Source: Ephydatia muelleri (lineage: Eukaryota; Porifera; Demospongiae; Spongillida; Spongillidae). Taken from it: a stretch of DNA of 64,000 bases. A program made the translations under genes and the position numbers. The stretch is taken from contig JABACO010000002.1 of assembly GCA_013339895.1 (NCBI GenBank), forward strand, positions 5,688,235 through 5,752,234. The letters are read 5' to 3'. Below the pieces are notes generated by a model. The model searched no databases and was not told the DNA's origin. It was given only the letters and a program-made list of their open reading frames with translations. Below are positions 44,541 through 55,251 of the stretch, in pieces; within the stretch, counting starts at the first letter, position 1; every line of letters starts with the position of its first letter.

Positions 44541-44915
44541 CATTGTGCGCTTGCATGCATGATATCTTGTGCGGCAGATGATTTTTTTTCCCGCATATCT
44601 ATTGTTTGACAATACAAATGATAAATTACACGATGCATGCTGAAATAAAAATGAAACATATTAATTAATCTGTATATTAAATTTCATTGTTACAAATTGG
44701 TAGTAACACAGTACCTTGAATATAATACACTTGTATGCCTTGCATCGCCGCTTAACGTGGAGTTATTTGATGAATTACACGTACATGTAAACATGCCGAT
44801 CGACGCGTAGTTGCGTGGATGTGGAGTTGCTGGGTAATCGATTTGTTACGCAATTATCACAATGATCTGCACTTGTGGTAGGTAATATCATCCTGCAAAA
44901 TGTACCATGAGTGAA

Positions 44916-44923
44916 TATAAATA
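44916..44923 (+). promoter_or_regulatory. TATA box of 8-Cys pseudogene 5
   Basis: TATAAATA, 64 bp before the ATG at 44,980; intact although the gene is broken. Confidence 0.65.
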
Positions 44924-44979
44924 CGCTCGGGCCTTTCAGATCTTTATCAATCGCTCTATTATCTGATTGGAATACAGTT

Positions 44980-45429
44980 ATGTCACATTTCAATATTCTT
45001 CTCGCTTTCTATATTTTGGGTGTTGCCATAGTTATGTGCACCCCAATTCAAAGGCGAAGCTTTAACTGTGGTGACACCAACACGAAGCTGAATGCAGCAA
45101 ACACTGTAAAATTGGTGTGTTAGTCTCTTTGGTACCTAGAACGAACAATCGCGCACTGTTCTCCTGGAAGTCCGTGCAACCAGACAGCCATGGAGGGAAT
45201 CAAATCGAGTATAAAGTATAACTTGTGCCAATGGGTAAGATGATGCGAGACGAACAAAATGCTCGATTTACTAAATGACAAATGATTCTATATACAGGTT
45301 GCTGGATTGATTATACAGTGTCCAACATATATCCCTTCATTAGACGGGTCGGTTCTACTTACAAATTGCAGAATTCTCCCTTTGGAAGACATTTGTGGTT
45401 CGAAAATATATGTACAATTGCTGCCATGA
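44980..45429 (+). pseudogene. 8-Cys family pseudogene 5 (one nonsense codon)
   Basis: Exon 1 is 44,980-45,234, the intron 45,235-45,297 and exon 2 45,298-45,429; splice sites are intact. The only clear lesion is CAG to TAG directly after the second cysteine (VC then stop at 45,121). All eight cysteine codons are present in the frame. Other changes (SHFN, RSFNC, ERTIAHC) suggest relaxed constraint. Confidence 0.88.
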
Positions 45430-46880
45430 AATTGGAATTAGCCATCATCTATGTACAATTATATTTTATATGAATGATCGTGTTCAAATAAAATTTGTGG
45501 TAACACTAACAATCCTTACACTAAGCGTAAAGAAATAAACTGTGCCTCGTATTCAAGTGAACGCAATATGTATTTATTTTGTTTGAATAGTTTTTATACA
45601 ACATCTACCTTATAATCACCAAAGTTGTTTGGATTTAATATCTTCAATTTTAAAACACAAAGCAAAGTTATATATACTATGACTACCATTATATATGTTT
45701 TTGATGTTTGAAGTACTAAATTAAATATGTTAAACGAAACATAATCATGCATGTTTCAGACATACCAGCACACAGTATAAATTTTTTTATTTGTGGGCAA
45801 ATTAAGTTCCCGTGAAACATGCAGTCCTATGCCCGATAATAGGCCGCCCGACTCACAGTATAACATTCGTGACCGAGGAGTCGTGTGAACACAAGTCCCC
45901 GTGAAACAGCGCTATGCAGTACCTCCTTGTGCATATCCCGTTACTTCTTCACTTACACTCATGTCCGTCACAATACTCATGCAGTGTGTTCGTAAACTGC
46001 TTAAAAGCTATTACAAAGATACTTGTACCGATAGTCTGCATTGTTTCAAACTTGTTTTTTTCAGTGACAATGTCTCTTACACTGTTTTGATAGTGGGCAA
46101 AGTGCTGTGTTAGGAAAGACCCTGCTACTGTGTTCCACACGATCATGAGGTTCACTTAAAGATCTTATTTATTCTAGATAGATGAGTTACGTCATGTTTG
46201 CACAAATTTTTCAAAGTTGGTCGTGCATGGAAATAATTTATGCCAATGGGTAAGGCTATTTGATAAACAAATACTAAGTTATGATGACCTGTATATAGTG
46301 TGCATGTCCAGCAATTGCGGACTTGAAGAATTGAATACCCGCGTTACGCGTTAAAAATTAATTGAATGGGAAGTCTATGGTGAAATGTCTTCCAACGCGC
46401 ACCGTTCTTAAACGTAACATAAATGTTAAGTTGACCAAGTGGATTATGATACAGCTGAAGATAGCCGATCGTTTTTGTGTTCTGGTCTCCGTTAAAATCT
46501 GGTCATACCTTTGTACATGGAACATGCAATTGTTATGTTTCTTCAGTTTCTTTCCAATCACGCAGACCAAACGTTCAAGTGTACCAAGTGGTTTATAAAA
46601 CCTAAACCACCGAGACATGCAATATTAGGTACAATTAGTATAATTTTGCCCCCAACGCAACAATTTCCCTCGGTAACTTTGTGGACCCCACTGTAAAATG
46701 CGGGGCAAATATATGATGTAATTGATGCATACGTCACGGTTGCATCGCGGTACGTGTAGTAATAGGCTGTGTGCCTGGAGTGGACGTACATGAAATTTAT
46801 TATTATCAATCACACCTCATTACATGTCCATGTAAGGATCTAGCGACGAATTCAGACTGAGAGCATCTTTTAGGGTCATA
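45430..46880. other. Intergenic, decayed repeat copies
   Basis: 45,900-46,320 resembles the left-arm 8,100-8,350 region (ttacactgtttagatagtgggcaaag). The rest shows no gene. Confidence 0.55.
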
Positions 46881-46886
46881 TACAAC

Positions 46887-47135
46887 GGTCCGTGCATGCA
46901 ACCAGACAGCCATGGAGGGAATCAAATCGAACATACAGAATTCACAGCAAAAAAACGCGTAGAAGCAATTCCTGATTTTCAATTGATTTGCCACTTACAT
47001 TCTGGTACATATTGTTAACGATTTGTACCAGGTATGTAAACATTTTGAACCAGAATGTAATTGACGAATCAATTGAAAATCAAGAATTGATTCAACGCGT
47101 TTTTTTTGCTGTGGAATAGTTCATGCAAATGGGTA
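46887..47135 (+). pseudogene. 8-Cys exon-1 end fragment split by a MITE
   Basis: CCGTGCATGCAACCAGACAG... to AACATACAGAATT, then the MITE, then GAATAGTTCATGCAAATGG and the GTAAGATGAT donor. It is the direct paralogue of 35,645-35,750. Confidence 0.75.
46943..47113. mobile_element. 171 bp MITE with CACAGCAAAAAA ends
   Basis: CACAGCAAAAAAACGCGT and its complement close the element. Inner inverted words are TTTTCAATTGATT and AATCAATTGAAAA. GAATT and GAATA flank it, a near 5 bp target duplication. The surrounding exon fragment gives the empty-site sequence. Confidence 0.9.
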
Positions 47136-47212
47136 AGATGATATGAGACGAACAAAGTGCTAGATTTACTAAATGATAGCGAACTTATCTGAGTGGTTGT
47201 CACAAATTCAGC

Positions 47213-47450
47213 TCAGCCCTGGGTTTGTGCACGATTTGAATTTACGTACGAGCGCACTTGATTGTAGAGCTCAGGCCAATAGCAGGTCTGTGCCAGCGTT
47301 TTGTATCTTCCGAGATGAGCTTCTTCATGTACAGCCTTTACAATGTTCACTTGCATTTTCAATGACCATCCTCGGGCGTTGTTCAGTTTCGCCACCTACA
47401 TGTACATAGCACAAATGTCCAGCTTCAGCACTGAAAAACACAGCTCGCTT
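47213..47450 (-). pseudogene. Integrase zinc-binding fragment, copy 2
   Basis: AVHEEAHLGRYKTLAQTCYW PELYNQV, paralogous to 35,784-36,029. Both lie about 0.5 kb upstream of an 8-Cys gene on the opposite strand, so the unit was duplicated as a whole. Confidence 0.6.
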
Positions 47451-47837
47451 TCGAAGACCCCGTTTATGATGTTCCATCATACATCATATTTATTTATTTT
47501 TTGACCAAAAAAAAACGTTAAAATGTACGATGTACGCTTGAATTAGGATATTTGAATTGAAACAGACATCTGTTCTATTGGAAATCAGTCATATTTTATT
47601 AGTCGTAACATAATTATTATGGATTGATTAAAATATACATGTAATTGCATGCATGTCTTGCATCTCCGCGCAACATGGAGTTTCTGGCATACTTGCCGAT
47701 CGAGTCATTGCGTGAACAAGAAGTTGCTGCATGGGTAATTAAAGGATGCGATTCATGATGCAATTTTCACAATGATCTGCACTTGTGGTCTTGTGGTAGC
47801 ATAATATCATCTCCTGAAAAATGTATAGATGAGTGAA

Positions 47838-47845
47838 TATAAATA
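47838..47845 (+). promoter_or_regulatory. TATA box of 8-Cys pseudogene 6
   Basis: TATAAATA, 63 bp before the ATG at 47,901. Confidence 0.65.
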
Positions 47846-47900
47846 CACTTGAGCGATTCAGATTATTTATCCATTGCTTTATTATCGAACTTTGACTGCA

Positions 47901-48245
47901 ATGTCTCCTTTCAATTTTCTTCTCGCTCTCTGCATTTTGGGTGTTGCCATAGTTACGTGCACACCGATTCAAAGGCGAAGCGTCAACTGTGGTGACACCA
48001 ACACGAAGCTGAATGCAGTAAATACTGTGAAAATGGTGTGCCAGTCTCTTTGGTACCTAGAAGGAACAATCACGCTCTGTTCTCCTAGAAGCCCGTGCAA
48101 CCAGACAGCCATGGGGGAATCAAATCGAGCACAGAATAACTTATGCCAATGGGTATGATGATACGAGACGAACAAAGTGAATTGCAGCAATCTCCTTTTG
48201 GAAGACATTTGTGGTTCCAAAATACATGTGCAATTGCTGTCATGA
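47901..48245 (+). pseudogene. 8-Cys family pseudogene 6 (intron and half of exon 2 deleted)
   Basis: Exon 1 keeps the signal peptide, RR and the first five cysteines. Small deletions of 1 and 2 nt (ATGGGGGAATC, GAGCACAG) change seven residues between them and then restore the frame. The donor is GTATGATGAT. The intron end, acceptor and first part of exon 2 are missing (caaagtgaattgcagc), so the two last cysteines cannot be joined by normal splicing. Upstream elements remain. Confidence 0.85.
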
Positions 48246-48426
48246 AATTGGAATTAAATAATAAATCTACACTTACTTTGCGTGTCCACTTGGTAACACT
48301 ATTGCGAACAATCGTCACAATGTGCATATATAAACTGTCCCTTCGTGTGGAACCAATCAGATGTACGCAGAAGAACGCTACGTATTTCTTTTGTTTGAAT
48401 GGTAGTTTATTTTTATACTTGTATAT

Positions 48427-48830
48427 ATGTTACGGTCCGATTTAAAACCCAATCCGCTTTAATACCGGTTGCCAGCTTTAAAGCAGGTCGATCCGCTTTA
48501 AAATCTATCAACAGGCTTTAAAACCAGTTGACCCCATTTAAAACCTATGTGCAAAAAAGACCCGCTTTAATGCCGGTGTCACTGAATACATGTAGATTAT
48601 CCCCCAATAATTTTATCCCCCGCGGATAGGATAAATTATTTATCATCCCTTGGAATAGATTAACCCCCCGTTAATAAAACGCTCACTCGTGTCCACGATA
48701 ATGGATGGGAGTAAATGAATACAACGACATTGTTCATTTCCTTGAAAGCAAAGACAGTAAGCAGCGAATTTGGCCTCGTCATGTTTTGGAGTCAAAAGAT
48801 GCCCACCTTCAAGACATGGATGGAAAAACA
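48427..48830 (+). repeat. Shared 370 bp block, copy 2, with truncated integrase exon
   Basis: Matches 37,431-37,800 through TACAACGACATTGTTC and TTTGGCCTCG. The H2C2 and core parts are absent. ATG is preserved in context only loosely (atgaatacaacgac). Confidence 0.75.
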
Positions 48831-49099
48831 GATCTCTAAATTTACAAAGAAAAATAATCTGTGCATGCGTATAGCAACTTTTTTTAATCACTCCATGCAC
48901 AATTCTTTATACCTTATAAGAGGTTGCTCCTGATCTCAATTACCATGGTATAGTGGAATAGGCAGCTATGAATGATATGGCTCATGGAACCCCAGTGTCT
49001 ACATACTCTATGCATAACCAGCTGCAGCTGGTTGCACCAATGATCTCTACAGATGCCCCAGTAACTATATAGTATATACATAATGCAGTGGCATCTGTA

Positions 49100-49576
49100 G
49101 ATTGTCTATAGATAAGCTTTCATATATGGATTATGGCACTCGGCTAAGAAATTTAAATCTTCAATCTCTTGAATATCGCAGGGTATTCTTTGACCTAGTG
49201 ATGTGTTACAAGATAGTGTTTCACCTTGTTGATGTCGATGTATCTGACTTCTTTGTTATCAACTCTCATCAGTCTCATGTTCATTTTACCAGAGGAAACC
49301 ACTTTAAGCTCAAGTCCAGATCATTACCACATCATAATTTTCGTCTAAACTTTTATTCAGAACGTGTCATACCAATTTGGAACTCTTTGCCCAACTCAGT
49401 GGTGTCTGCATCCTCCGTCTGTGCATTTAAAGCTCATCTGAGTCATGTTGACCTTACCCCCTTTTGTAAACTATTCCCTTATAAATAGTTTAGGCAGTTT
49501 ATAAGTGCATTTCCTAATGCCATTACTTGCCTTTTTGGTGTAAATTTACCAAATAAATTATTATTATTATTTTAAT
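49100..49576 (+). mobile_element. 5'-truncated LINE, RT C-terminus and 3' tail
   Basis: The frame to 49,488 shows the C-terminal pattern of many non-LTR elements: LRNLNLQSLEYRRVFFDLVM, then H/R-rich SRSLPHHNFRLNFYSERVIP with IWNSLP, then FKAHL near the end, followed by a stop. The palm domain with the YxDD catalytic motif is absent. The 3' end is GTAAATTTACCAAATAAATT and a (TTA)n tail. CR1/L2-like is plausible. The insertion is dead on arrival. Confidence 0.82.
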
Positions 49577-49669
49577 TATTTTTTAAATTTTATTTACATG
49601 AAACAAGACAATACACGAATGGAATAAATGCTCATACAGTATTGTCCACAAAAAACACCTATAGATGTT

Positions 49670-50058
49670 CTAAACTACATAGCTTCTACCTAGAATGGAT
49701 CTAGCCACTGAACGCACCAGGGACATATTAAGGCGGCTGTAGATGGTGTGGAGGGCCCAAGACTTTGAAGTTCCTTGGTGCATCCCGAGTGCAGAAGCGA
49801 GGCGGGAAAAGACACCCTGAGCTTCCATGCCCCAGTTACCAAAGGTCTCCACTGCTAGGGGGATGCAGGCCCAGCCCAGCTCCTGGCACTTAGCATCATT
49901 TGCAGTGTGTTTCCTGCATTCTGCAGCATAGGCTGCTGCCCCAGCAGTGGAACTGGCGTCTCTCAAGGTGGCAGGGGTGAGGGGAGATGTTACAGTGATG
50001 TCCAGGGCAGCAGGAGATCCTCTGTCCCAACCCTGAACCAGGACATCCGCTGGGCGAA

Positions 50059-50065
<7 letters not shown>
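49670..50065 (-). pseudogene. Retroelement-associated C-terminal domain, copy 1
   Basis: The frame reads PADVLVQGWDRGSPAALDIT and then AECRKHTANDAKCQELGWAC, PLAVETFGNWG and LVRSVARSILGRS. The pattern ALDITVTSPL...KH..N..KC..LGW.C.P...E..G.WG is, as far as I recall, common at the C-terminus of reverse-transcriptase-like ORFs in sponges and cnidarians; ALDI has the look of a PD-(D/E)XK-type core. It is cut at the N-side by an (ATT)n run. Paralogues are at 51,957 and 59,685. Confidence 0.65.

Positions 50066-50097
<32 letters not shown>
50060..50097 (+). repeat. (ATT)n microsatellite
   Basis: About 12 uninterrupted ATT units, at the 5' edge of the retroelement fragment. Confidence 0.97.
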
Positions 50098-50099
50098 AG

Positions 50100-51090
50100 G
50101 CCCAAGGCAAACTTCATGTCCGGGATGGGACACATAAACCTAAGGGCGGGCCCATTATCCTAGGATACATTGTCCGAGAGAACCGCTGGTCCTAGGATTT
50201 GGTGTCCGGAGGACGCCGGGTCCTAGGATATACAGTATCCCGCCGGACAATTTTTCGAGCGGAGACTCGTAGTCTTGTGACACCGGGAATCAATTGGAAT
50301 TTTACTTGCAATCAGTGAAAGGTTTCAGTAAGTCACCATGCAAAAGCGCTGACCCGGCCGCTGATCGCATAGTTTTACCCATCGGCATAATTTATTCGAT
50401 TCTATACGGATGACCAACTTTGATAATTCGCGTGGCTCCTCTTGTTCAGAATTAATACAATCTTTGTAGGAGTGTACTGTGAACCTCTCGAACATCGTAG
50501 TAGGGCCATTCCAAGCTCTACACTTTACCCGCCATCAAAGCAGTGAAAGAAAAAAAAGCGTCTGTCTCACAGGAAAAACAGTTTGAAACAATGAGGACTA
50601 GCGGTACAAGTATCTTTCTGATGGCTTGTAAGCATTTTACGAACACACTGCATTGAATATTGTGAAGGACAGGAGTGTAAGTGAAGTAGTAACGAGGAAA
50701 TACTGCATAGCGCTGTTTCACGGGGCGTTTTTGTCCACACAGTTATCCTCGATCATGAAATCTATCTACTGTGTAAGCATGCATAACTATGTTTCGTTCC
50801 ACATAATTATCCGTTTGAAGTTCAGATATGGTACTGGGTATATAGCTTTTGTTTTCCGTTATTTAAATTAATGATGCTGGAATGGAATTAAATGTATCAA
50901 TTTTGGCGATAATTTATTTTTTATAGTAAAAAACCAAACAACAGAAATACGTGGCGTTCTCTTGTCTACAGGATCCACACGAAGGGACAATTAATTTCTT
51001 TATGTAGATTGTAACGATTGATCGCATTAGTGTTACATATACCAATTGAACACGCATCATATAAAAATATGTGTGCATTGATGGCTTAAT
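50100..51090. other. Intergenic, no gene
   Basis: GC-richer patch 50,110-50,290 (TCCTAGGATA words, CGCCGGACAATTTTTCG, partly repeated at 55,705-55,830). 50,500-50,900 is a copy of the block at 3,180-3,480. Confidence 0.6.
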
Positions 51091-51097
51091 TCCAATT

Positions 51098-51541
51098 TCA
51101 TGGCAGCAATTGTACAAATATTTTCGAACCACAAATTTCTTCCAAAGGAAGATTGCTGCAATTGGTGAGTAGAACCGACCCGTCTAATGAAGGGATGTAT
51201 GTTGGACACTGAGTAATCAATCCAGCAACCTGTATACAGAATCATTTGTGATTTTAGTAAATCGAGGTCGACTCGTATCATCTTACCCATTGGCATAAGT
51301 TATTCTGTATGCTCGATTTGATTCCCTCCATGGCTGTCTGGTTGCACGGGCTTCCAGGAGAACAGTGCGCGATTGTTCCTTCTAGGTACCAAAGAGACTG
51401 GCACACCATTTTCACAGTGTTTGCTGCATTCAGCTTCGTGTTGGAGTCACCACAATTAACGCTTCGCCTTTGAATTGGGGTGCACATAACTATGGCAACA
51501 ACCAAAATGTAGAAGGCGAGAAGAATTTTGAAAGGAGACAT
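51098..51541 (-). CDS. 8-Cys secreted protein gene 7 (two exons)
   Basis: Exon 1 is 51,541-51,287 (85 codons), the intron 51,286-51,230 (57 bp) and exon 2 51,229-51,098, giving 128 residues. The intron is shorter than in the other copies and its middle differs (gagtcgacctcg). All eight cysteines, RR and both sequons are kept. Exon 1 from RR onward is almost the same as the 31,388 copy, whereas the signal peptide differs (SPFKILLAFYILVVAIVMC). The TATA-like TATAAATG is at 51,607-51,614. It is one of the cleanest copies. Confidence 0.85.
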
Positions 51542-51606
51542 TACTGTATCAGTCAAAGTTCCTCAGATAATAGAGCAATGGATAAATAATCTGAAAAGCT
51601 CAAGTG

Positions 51607-51614
51607 CATTTATA
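51607..51614 (-). promoter_or_regulatory. TATA-like box of 8-Cys gene 7
   Basis: TATAAATG on the minus strand, 66 bp before the ATG at 51,541. Confidence 0.6.
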
Positions 51615-51956
51615 TTCACTCATAAGAATTGCCGGGTAGGATGACATTACCTACCACAAGTCCAGATCATTGTGATAATAGCGTAACGAATCGCATCCTT
51701 TAATTACCCAGCAACTCTACATCCACGCAACTACGCATATTGCTCGATCGGCATGTATGTATGTCATCCAGCAACTCCGCGTTACGCGGCGATGCAAAAC
51801 ATGTAAGACATGCAAGTGTATTCCATTCAAGTTATGACTAATAATTATGAGAAAAAACAGATGTATGTTTGAATCAAATCTTTAGTTTTCCAGCATGAAT
51901 TTACATAGTTTAACGCTTTCGTTGTTACAGAAATAAATAAATAAATAAGATGTGCA

Positions 51957-52297
51957 TTGGATTTCACCATCACATCAGCGCTAAATCCTTCTACTTTGAA
52001 TGAAGCGAGTGTGATGGCTGGGTTTGCTGCGTCGGCTGCTGAAGTTCGCAAGCATGTCGCCAACGACGAAAAATGCAGTCGTCTGGGCTGGGTCTGTATC
52101 CCCTTATCAGTGGAGACGTATATGGTTGTTGGGGAGAAGAAGCTGGTAGATGTCTTGACAGACTCGCCACGCGGATTGCCACTCGAACAGGCTGTCCCAA
52201 GTCTTCTGCGGTGTCTGGGCTTTATGGAAGACTAAGTATTGGCCTGATCAGGGCCAACGCTAGGGCATTACTGGCTAGGTCGTCTTCACTTTCGTAA
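51957..52297 (+). pseudogene. Retroelement-associated C-terminal domain, copy 2
   Basis: FTITSALNPS, AEVRKHVANDEKCSRLGWVC and IPLSVETY run in one frame to about 52,120. A frameshift then continues as GCWGEEAGRCLDRLATRIAT and LIRANARALLARS to 52,297. It is the same domain as 49,670-50,065, better matching at its end. Confidence 0.7.
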
Positions 52298-52339
52298 AGA
52301 CTTTAAGTACATGTAGGTGTGTTGTATATGAAATATATT

Positions 52340-53300
52340 ATGAAGTCTAAGATGTACAAATAATCATAATCTTCAGCTGCAAGATATCATGCATGCAGCA
52401 CACAATGGAGCTATGCATCGTTGCAAGATCATCGCTATTTATGTCCCTACAAAATGCCCTAGTATTTATTCGCTACATCTTTACATACATGTATAATGAC
52501 CGTGTACTCTATAATAAAGGTATGGTGTACAATGTAAGGAATGAAATCTTTTTCACCAACTACAGTAGCACGACAGATGTCACCCTCCCCCTAGTGGCGT
52601 GGCCCACTTAGTATCTTGTTACGCCCGACAAAGGCGGTTTAAATGGTTTCACTACGACCACAGGCATGATGCCATGGATACATAGCTATAGTATCCATGG
52701 TGATACGTATGTTGTTACATTCTTAAACAATGATAACGTGCCATAGTACTGTACAGCAGTGTACATCTATAAATAGTAAGGTTGTCGAGTGGATGTTAAA
52801 ACATTCATACATTATTGTATATACACCATGGAGTTGCTAATCAACCAATTAACGATACGACATACGAGTAGATAGACGTCTTAGTTCTCTATACGTGCAT
52901 ACATGTATATAACAATGGTATGCTCCGAATGCCTGCATGCAAAATTCAAGCCCATGCTCATCACCACATATTTGTGCATGCCAACCCGTGGTAAGGGTAC
53001 AGTACATCTAGATTGAACAAAGAATGTGTCGTACGTTGTTGAAAACCATGCAGTCCTCCGCTATATCCTCCGTTGCTATACACAGTAATTGCACCTCCGA
53101 AATGATAAATGGTTATGAATCATTATTTTCCATCAGCCAACATGTATATGTTGATCAGAAATCTATTATTATATATAAATCACACCAAATTACATGTCCA
53201 TGTAAGGATACAGCATCTTTTGATGATCATACAACGATGCATGCCACCTTTATATGTCATTGTGCGCTTGCAAGCATGACATCTTGTGCGGCAGATGAAA
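52340..53300 (+). repeat. Repeated gene block, copy 3
   Basis: Matches 16,240-18,245 (without the hAT-like element) and 43,745-44,540. Includes a cassette at 52,620-52,788. Confidence 0.8.
52620..52788 (+). repeat. Dispersed cassette, copy 10
   Basis: Close to copy 4 (GCCATAGTACTGTACAGC). Confidence 0.75.
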
Positions 53301-53754
53301 TTTTTTTTCGTTTATTTATTGTTTGACAACATAACACAACAGCTGAAATTTGAATATATGAATTGAAACATAATCTGTTTGGAATATGTTTTTAATTTCA
53401 TTCATAAATATTGGTCGTAACACGTGCAGTACCTCCTCGTGAATATCCCGTTACTACTTCATGTCCGTCACAATATTCATGCGTAAAATGCTTAAAAGCT
53501 ATCAGAAAGATACTTGTACCGCTAGTCTACATTGTGCTGTGGAATAATAAATAAATAGATGTATGGAAAAAAAATCTTCAGCTGCATGATATCATGCACG
53601 CACACAATGGCGTATAGGCGGCATGCAACGTTGCATAATCATCTTTGTTTCTGTCCCTACCTCACGTCTCGCAGAAGGATTTTTATTGTTTAAAATTTAA
53701 ATTTACACCAACTGAAGCCTTTGTGGGCCTGCGGTGGCGGGCATATCTTATAGT
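53300..53754. other. Intergenic, mixed repeat pieces
   Basis: Short copies of 23,955-24,070 and 24,720-24,930 are fused near 53,525. No gene. Confidence 0.6.
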
Positions 53755-53905
53755 TACCGCCGACAAAGGCAGTTAAAAGGTTTCACTACGATCACCGGAG
53801 GCGTGATATCATGGATACATAGCAATAGTATCCATGGTGATATGTGTATCTTATTACTTTCCTAGATGTGCACTGCTGTACAGTACTATGGCTCGTTATC
53901 AAGAA
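53755..53905 (+). repeat. Dispersed cassette, copy 11
   Basis: Nearly the same as copy 5 in the right palindrome arm, outside the palindrome. Confidence 0.7.
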
Positions 53906-54084
53906 TGTATTACGACCCCCCCGGATTCGGCCATCGCGGTACAATGGGGCATCCCCTTATCACCGGATCGTGCTGACCGCACACTAGTCACCCTCCTTCA
54001 ATGCAAGCCCAGAATGCTGCCGCAGGGGGCAGCAGGCTACGGCCCCACGTCAAGGCGATCCGGTCGTCGCTGCCATGCACCCAC

Positions 54085-54165
54085 TTGGGGACGGAGTGTA
54101 ATATTCATGACCGGCCGTACCACAACGCGGCGCGCCAAACCGGGATCGAACTAGTTTCACTTGTT
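54085..54165 (+). repeat. Single-arm copy of the GGCGCGCC foldback repeat
   Basis: GGAGTGTAATATTCATGACC to AACCGGGATCGAAC; then the flank (TATGTGATTTGTTCTTTTGT) is shared with 30,770 and, inverted, 7,040 and 15,870. Confidence 0.75.
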
Positions 54166-54723
54166 TATTGGCATATATTCTATGTGATTTGTTCTTTTGT
54201 TCAGTTCTCCACGTGTAGTACAGTTTTGTAATTGTACCTCCTATCGTTGTTAACGGTGCTGGTCTTGCGTACGTTCTAGCGCGCTACCGAGTATTGGGAC
54301 ACAATCGTTTAGGGTCATAAATAGCGATGATCATGCAACGATACATGCCACCTTGATGTCATTGTGCGCATGCATGCATGCATGATATCTTGCTGCTGAA
54401 GATTATTTATCGGTACATCTTATTTATAATTGTGACGATGAAAACGATAGAAATTTAGAATATACTATGTATGGAGTATATATTACATTTCGGTCATACA
54501 TGTAATTATTATACTTTCTTGAATAGAATACACTTGCATGTTTTGCATCGCCGCGGAGTTGCTGGATGACATGCATATACATGCCGATCGAGCATTATGC
54601 GTAGTTGCGCGTGGGTGTGGAGTTGCTGGGTAATTAAAGGATGCAATTCGTTACGCAATTATCACAATGATCTGGACTTGTGGTAGGAAATATCATCCTG
54701 CCAAATGTACCATGATGAGTGCA

Positions 54724-54731
54724 TATAAATA
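54724..54731 (+). promoter_or_regulatory. TATA box of 8-Cys gene 8
   Basis: TATAAATA, 74 bp before the ATG at 54,798. Confidence 0.7.
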
Positions 54732-54797
54732 CGCTCGATCGTTTCAGATTATTTATCATTGCTCTATAATCTGAAGAACTGTGACACATACACAGTA

Positions 54798-55251
54798 ATG
54801 TCTACTTTCAATATTCTTCTCGCTTTCTGCATTTTGGGTGTTGCCATAGTTACGTGCTCCCCGCTTCAAAGGCGAAGCGTCAACTGTGGTGACTCCAACA
54901 CGAAGTTGAATGCAGCAAACACTGTGAAAATGGTGTGTCAGTCTCTTTGGTACCTAGAAGGAACAATCACGCACTGTTCTCCTGGAAGCCCGTGCAACCA
55001 GACAGCCATGGAGGCAATCAAATCGAGCATACAGAATAACTTATGCCAATGGGTAAGATGATACGAGACGAACAAAGTGCTAGTTGTTGACTAAATGACA
55101 AAATAACTTTTGTATACAGGCTGCTGGATTGATTACTCAGTGTCCAACATACATCCCTTCATTAGACGGGTCGGTTCTACTCACAAATTGCAGCAATCTC
55201 CCTTTGGAAGATATTTGTGGTTCTAAAGTATATGTACAATTTCTATTATGA
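54798..55251 (+). CDS. 8-Cys secreted protein gene 8 (two exons)
   Basis: Exon 1 is 54,798-55,052, the intron 55,053-55,119 (67 bp) and exon 2 55,120-55,251, giving 128 residues. It retains all eight cysteines, RR and both sequons. Differences from the palindrome copies are conservative and scattered (STFN, TCSP, TITHC, MEAIK, VQFLL). Its upstream DNA (54,300-54,790) is collinear with that of the 31,388 copy. With 51,098 it shows that the family is maintained outside the palindrome. Confidence 0.85.
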
